Source: Pseudomonadota bacterium
Lineage (GTDB): Bacteria > Pseudomonadota > Alphaproteobacteria > Rhizobiales > Rhizobiaceae
Length of the DNA stretch: 18,924 nt
Reading direction: 5' to 3'
Assembly (NCBI GenBank): GCA_023433855.1
Contig: JAEYTV010000270.1
Span: 1 to 18,924, forward strand
The position numbers and the translations under genes are program-made. Below are positions 16,260-18,924 of the stretch, in pieces (position 1 is the stretch's first letter; every line of letters starts with the position of its first letter). Under the pieces are notes generated by a model. That model was not told where the DNA came from and did not search any database. It was given only the letters and a program-made list of their open reading frames with translations.

Positions 16260-16293
16260 TGAAAAGAAAAAGGCCGGGATTGTGCCCGGCCTT
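16260..16293 (-). terminator. Intrinsic terminator of the atp F0 cluster
   Basis: AAGGCCGGG (16270-16278) and CCCGGCCTT (16285-16293) form a perfect 9-bp GC-rich stem with a 6-base loop. On the minus strand the stem is followed by a U-rich run (TTTTTCTTTTC, counting the last stem bases). It begins 24 bases after the atpF stop. This is a classical rho-independent terminator and the clearest one in the window. Confidence 0.88.
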
Positions 16294-16316
16294 CTTGCAG
16301 TGTCAATGGATCAAAG

Positions 16317-16802
16317 TCAGTTCAGCCGCGTCTGCACCGTGCCAACGGCGTCCTTGAAAAGCGCCTCCTGAGTGGCACCATCGGCCTTCTTGGCGATGAC
16401 GCGTTCGGCCGCAGCGATCGCAAGATCGACGGCTGCAGCGCGTACGGCGCCGATCGCTTCAGCTTCGGCCTGCTTGATCTTCTGCTCGGAGAGCGCGTTG
16501 CGGCGGGCGACGAATTCCTCCGTCTTCTGCTTTGCCTCGGCGGTAAGCGCAGCGGCTTCCCGCTCGGCGGCGGCCAGGATCTGGGCAGCTTCCGCCTCGG
16601 CGTCCTTCCGCTTGCGCTGGTACTCGGCGAGCAGTGCCTGTGCCTCTTCGCGCAGCCGCGTGGCCTCGTCGAGTTCCCTGCGGATGTTGCGAGCGCGCTC
16701 ATCGAGCGACTTCGCGATCATTCCCGGGACCTTGAGGTAAACGATCAGGGCAAAGAAAAGAACGAGGCCGACAAGGGCGAAGAATGTTGCGTCGAATGCC
16801 AT
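16317..16802 (-). CDS. atpF: ATP synthase F0 subunit b
   Basis: A 161-residue subunit b, half of the peripheral stalk that holds the F1 head still against rotation. Residues 5-24 form the single membrane helix (ATFFALVGLVLFFALIVYLK), followed by VPGMIAKSLDERARNIRREL and then a long, highly charged Ala/Glu/Lys-rich helix typical of the b coiled coil. The end, about 120-161, is AIAAAERVIAKKADGATQEA and a short tail. Length and layout match b subunits of organisms that use a b/b' pair. The ATG at 16802 is three bases after the b' stop, so the two are tightly coupled. A strong terminator follows, making this the last gene of the cluster. Confidence 0.94.
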   Translation of the reverse strand: MAFDATFFALVGLVLFFALIVYLKVPGMIAKSLDERARNIRRELDEATRLREEAQALLAEYQRKRKDAEAEAAQILAAAEREAAALTAEAKQKTEEFVARRNALSEQKIKQAEAEAIGAVRAAAVDLAIAAAERVIAKKADGATQEALFKDAVGTVQTRLN

Positions 16803-16805
16803 GGA

Positions 16806-17453
16806 TCAGGCCTCCGCTTTCACGGCTGCGACCGCAGCCTTTATGTCGTCGCCGGACGCCTTTGCGCCGATCAGACGATCGACCACAGCTGCTGCTGTTT
16901 CTTCGGCGATCTGCCCGACCTGGGCAAAAGCCTGGTTCTTGATCTCGCCGATCCTTGCTTCGGCAGCGGCGAGCTTGCCTGCGAGCTCGGCTTCGATCGT
17001 TGCCCGATCGGCAGCAGCCTTCGCCTTTGCGGCATCGCGGGCGGTCCCGGCGATGTTATTTGCTTTCGAACGGGCGGCCGCCAGTTCCCTTTCATAGGTC
17101 TCGACCGCCGCGTCTGCTTCCGACTTCAGCCGAGCGGCCTCGTCGAGGTCCTGCGCGATTCGGTCATGGCGCTGTTCGAGAATCCCGCCGACACGGGGAA
17201 CGATGACCCGCTTCATCAGGAGGTAGAAAAGGCCAAAGGTGATGACGAGCCACAGGATCTGCGACGGGAAGTGCGTTGCGTCGAAGGGCGGAAAGGTGCC
17301 GCCTCCGTGCTCGTCGCCATGAGCAACGCCGGTTTCGGTATGAACTTCGCCAGCCGGCGCGGCATGCGGATCAACCGCAGGGGCGGCGCCCGGGGCTGCA
17401 GGCGTTTCAGGAGCGGCCGGCGCGGTCTGCGCATGTGCCGAGGTCACGATCAT
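16806..17453 (-). CDS. atpF2: ATP synthase F0 subunit b'
   Basis: A 215-residue b' subunit, the partner of b in a heterodimeric stator stalk. The membrane helix lies at about 65-82 ([20 protein letters not shown]) and is followed by [20 protein letters not shown] and [20 protein letters not shown], a characteristic b' start of the coiled coil. Before the helix is an unusual region of about 60 residues, rich in Ala, Pro, His and Glu, with little predicted structure. The start is ambiguous: GTG at 17459 and ATGs at 17456 and 17453 are consecutive in frame. I choose 17453 because GGAGG then sits five bases upstream. The gene follows atpE after an 82-base gap containing a strong hairpin, and ends three bases before atpF. 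Confidence 0.92.
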   Translation of the reverse strand: MIVTSAHAQTAPAAPETPAAPGAAPAVDPHAAPAGEVHTETGVAHGDEHGGGTFPPFDATHFPSQILWLVITFGLFYLLMKRVIVPRVGGILEQRHDRIAQDLDEAARLKSEADAAVETYERELAAARSKANNIAGTARDAAKAKAAADRATIEAELAGKLAAAEARIGEIKNQAFAQVGQIAEETAAAVVDRLIGAKASGDDIKAAVAAVKAEA

Positions 17454-17458
17454 CATCA

Positions 17459-17463
17459 CCTCC
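17459..17463 (-). promoter_or_regulatory. Ribosome binding site of the b' gene
   Basis: GGAGG on the minus strand lies two bases before the ATG at 17456 and five bases before the ATG at 17453. The spacing favours 17453 as the start. Confidence 0.6.
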
Positions 17464-17484
17464 AGGTGTATTCCAAATGCGAAG

Positions 17485-17517
17485 GATCACGGCGCGCTCC
17501 TTGGAGCGGCCGCGATC
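17485..17517 (-). other. Intercistronic RNA hairpin between atpE and b' gene
   Basis: In the 82-base gap, read on the minus strand, GATCGCGGC plus CGCTCC pairs with GGAGCG, a bulged C, and GCCGTGATC. That makes 15 pairs around an AA centre, so the innermost pairs must open to form a real loop. One position is a G-U pair on the minus strand but an A-C mismatch on the plus strand, so the structure is better as the transcribed atp RNA. No T-run follows, so it is not a normal terminator. Confidence 0.65.
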
Positions 17518-17535
17518 CCGATGCCTGGTCAGGTC

Positions 17536-17763
17536 TTATACTGCGTAGAGCAGCAGGAGAGCGATGAGCAGCGAGAAGATGCCCAGAGCTTCGGTAACTG
17601 CGAAACCGAATACCAGACGGCCGAACTGGCTATCGGCAGCAGACGGGTTGCGCAGCGCGCCCGAAAGGTAGCTACCGAAAATGTTGCCAAGACCAAGAGC
17701 GGTGCCGGCCATGCCAAAGCAAGCCAAACCTGCACCGATGAACTTTGCTGCTTCCGCTTCCAT
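17536..17763 (-). CDS. atpE: ATP synthase F0 subunit c
   Basis: A 75-residue proteolipid that forms the rotating c-ring of the F0 motor. Helix 1 is about 6-30 ([20 protein letters not shown] and GNIFG), the polar loop carries the conserved Arg-Asn-Pro ([11 protein letters not shown], 36-46), and helix 2 is about 48-74 with the proton-carrying glutamate Glu58 in [20 protein letters not shown]. The length is normal for alphaproteobacteria. The ATG at 17763 has AAGGAG about seven bases upstream, one of the better ribosome binding sites here, which suits a subunit needed in many copies. It lies 65 bases after atpB, and a strong hairpin lies downstream. Confidence 0.97.
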   Translation of the reverse strand: MEAEAAKFIGAGLACFGMAGTALGLGNIFGSYLSGALRNPSAADSQFGRLVFGFAVTEALGIFSLLIALLLLYAV

Positions 17764-17828
17764 GAGAAACTCCTTGAAATGGTTGTTGCGGCTGATGACT
17801 GACGCTCAGGACGCCAATGTCGTTATCC

Positions 17829-18581
17829 TTAGTGCCCGCCCGGATGGATTGCGTCATTGAGGTACATGCAGGTCAGCACCGCAAAGACGTAAGCCTGGAG
17901 GAAGGCGACGAGGAATTCGAGACCGGTCAGGGCGACGGTCATTAAGAGAGGCAGGACTGCACCGCCTACGCCGAGCGCGCCGAGAGCGCCCAAAGACGTA
18001 ACGAAGCCGGCGAAGACCTTCAGCGTGATGTGGCCGGCCAGCATGTTCGCGAAGAGACGCACGGAGAGCGAAACCGGACGGGACAGGAAGGAGATGACTT
18101 CGATTGCGACGACAAGCGGCAGAAGTGCGCCGGGCACGCCACTGGGGACGAACAACTTCAGGAAGTGCAGGCCATGCTTGTAGAAGCCGTAGACAAGAAC
18201 CGTTCCAATCACGAGCAACGCCAGCGCGAAGGTGACGATGATCTGGCTGGTAATGGTGAAGAAGTAGGGGAACATGCCGAGCATGTTTGCGGTCAACACG
18301 AACATGAACAGCGAGAAGACCAGCGGGAAGAACTTCATGCCTTGGCTACCGGCGCCCTCGCGCAGCATGCCGGCAATGAACTCGTAGGACATTTCAGCAA
18401 CGGACTGAGCCCGGCCGGGGATCAACCCGCGCTGCGAGGTCGCGAAATACAGGAAGCCTGCAGCGCATGCGACAGTCGCAACCATGAAAAGCGACGCATT
18501 GGTGAAGGAGAAGTCGATGCCGCCGATCTCGATCGGAACGATCTTGCTGATCTGGAACTGATGGATCGGATCGTTTGCCAC
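17829..18581 (-). CDS. atpB: ATP synthase F0 subunit a
   Basis: A 250-residue membrane subunit a, which forms the two proton half-channels next to the c-ring. Family landmarks are [40 protein letters not shown], the [14 protein letters not shown] helix and [20 protein letters not shown]. The essential arginine is in [18 protein letters not shown], and the last helices include [20 protein letters not shown] with the end [11 protein letters not shown]. Five to six hydrophobic segments are visible. The start is GTG at 18581 ([10 protein letters not shown]), which matches the usual rhizobial N-terminus and has AGAGG upstream. The gap to atpI is 63 bases and contains a hairpin. Confidence 0.96.
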   Translation of the reverse strand: MANDPIHQFQISKIVPIEIGGIDFSFTNASLFMVATVACAAGFLYFATSQRGLIPGRAQSVAEMSYEFIAGMLREGAGSQGMKFFPLVFSLFMFVLTANMLGMFPYFFTITSQIIVTFALALLVIGTVLVYGFYKHGLHFLKLFVPSGVPGALLPLVVAIEVISFLSRPVSLSVRLFANMLAGHITLKVFAGFVTSLGALGALGVGGAVLPLLMTVALTGLEFLVAFLQAYVFAVLTCMYLNDAIHPGGH

Positions 18582-18626
18582 CGTCTACCTCTTGCCCTTG
18601 GCCGCCGAAGCGGCTCCTTTACTGCG

Positions 18627-18646
18627 GAAGCGCCAGCAGGCGCTTC
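18627..18646 (-). other. Hairpin over the atpI stop codon
   Basis: GAAGCGCC (18627-18634) and GGCGCTTC (18639-18646) form a perfect 8-bp stem with a 4-base loop. The stem includes the first two transcribed-side bases next to the atpI TGA (18645-18647) and precedes atpB by 45 bases. No T-run follows on the minus strand. Confidence 0.5.
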
Positions 18647-18924
18647 ACTTCTTATCCTTGTCGCTTCGTTTCTGCGCGCTTGGCGGCGACGCCACCATAC
18701 CCACAGAACGGAGCACGTTCAGAACACCGGCACAAAATCCGAGGAGAAGAAGAACAATCATCCCCCAGGGCGACGTGCCAGCAAAACGGTCGAGCATGAA
18801 GCCCAGAAGCGCGCCAACGGCGACGGCAGAGATGAACTCGGAGGAAAGCTTGAAGCCCAGAGCCATACCCTTGCGGCTCTCTTCAGACTGCGCGTCCCTC
18901 TTCGCCTCTGCCGCGTCCTCGGCC
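18645..18924 (-). CDS. atpI: ATP synthase protein I (5' end outside window)
   Basis: The C-terminal 92 residues of AtpI, a small membrane protein encoded ahead of the F0 genes and thought to help c-ring assembly or magnesium handling. Two membrane helices are visible: LSSEFISAVAVGALLGFMLD and PWGMIVLLLLGFCAGVLNVL, joined by RFAGTS, with a short basic tail ending KRSDKDKK. An ATG at 18866 would give 73 residues, but the frame stays open to the right edge with a charged stretch (AEDAAEAKRDAQSEESRKG) that fits the usual AtpI N-terminus, so the true start lies outside. It heads the atp gene order I-B-E-b'-b in transcription. Confidence 0.9.
   Translation of the reverse strand, partial: AEDAAEAKRDAQSEESRKGMALGFKLSSEFISAVAVGALLGFMLDRFAGTSPWGMIVLLLLGFCAGVLNVLRSVGMVASPPSAQKRSDKDKK

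Noticed and set aside
1..18924. Mobile elements, CRISPR arrays, tRNA or rRNA genes, and a new defence or biosynthetic system
   Set aside because: No transposase, integrase, terminal repeats, regular spacer arrays or RNA gene signatures were found. The genes are core housekeeping families with even composition.

Overview
The window looks like an ordinary, gene-dense core segment of a high-GC alphaproteobacterial chromosome, most likely Rhizobiales and probably Rhizobiaceae. The pointers are two-gene glyQ/glyS glycyl-tRNA synthetase, an F0-only ATP synthase cluster (atpI-atpB-atpE-b'-b) with paired b and b' subunits, a LemA/DUF2207 pair next to glyQ, and promoters that fit CTTG-N17-CTA. I see no insertion sequence, phage gene, integrase, CRISPR array, tRNA or rRNA.

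Layout. Positions 1-8792 are on the minus strand. In transcription order they hold a DUF2007 protein, a tRNA1(Val)-(adenine-N6)-methyltransferase-like enzyme, an SppA-like S49 peptidase, a 63-residue single-pass membrane protein, glyQ, lemA, an EPSP synthase (aroA-like), a DUF2207 membrane protein and glyS (cut by the left edge). Positions 8834-13388 are on the plus strand: a long-chain polyprenyl diphosphate synthase for the ubiquinone tail, a secreted TPR protein, ispE (isoprenoid precursor synthesis) and moaB (molybdenum cofactor). A small glycosyltransferase-like gene (13432-13950, minus) converges on moaB. A PA0069-type radical SAM gene and rnhB follow on the plus strand. A strong intrinsic terminator at 16270-16293 closes the minus-strand F0 cluster, which runs to the right edge, where atpI is cut.

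Joint functions. glyQ and glyS supply the two chains of glycyl-tRNA synthetase. IspE makes precursors that the polyprenyl synthase elongates. The atp genes build the membrane proton channel and the stator of ATP synthase, and the F1 genes lie outside the window.

I found no convincing new multi-gene system. The points worth checking are local: a class I-type EPSP synthase placed between lemA and its usual DUF2207 partner; an RNA hairpin between atpE and the b' gene that pairs better as minus-strand RNA than as plus-strand RNA; a hairpin over the atpI stop codon; and a cluster of inverted repeats in the 223-base gap before rnhB.
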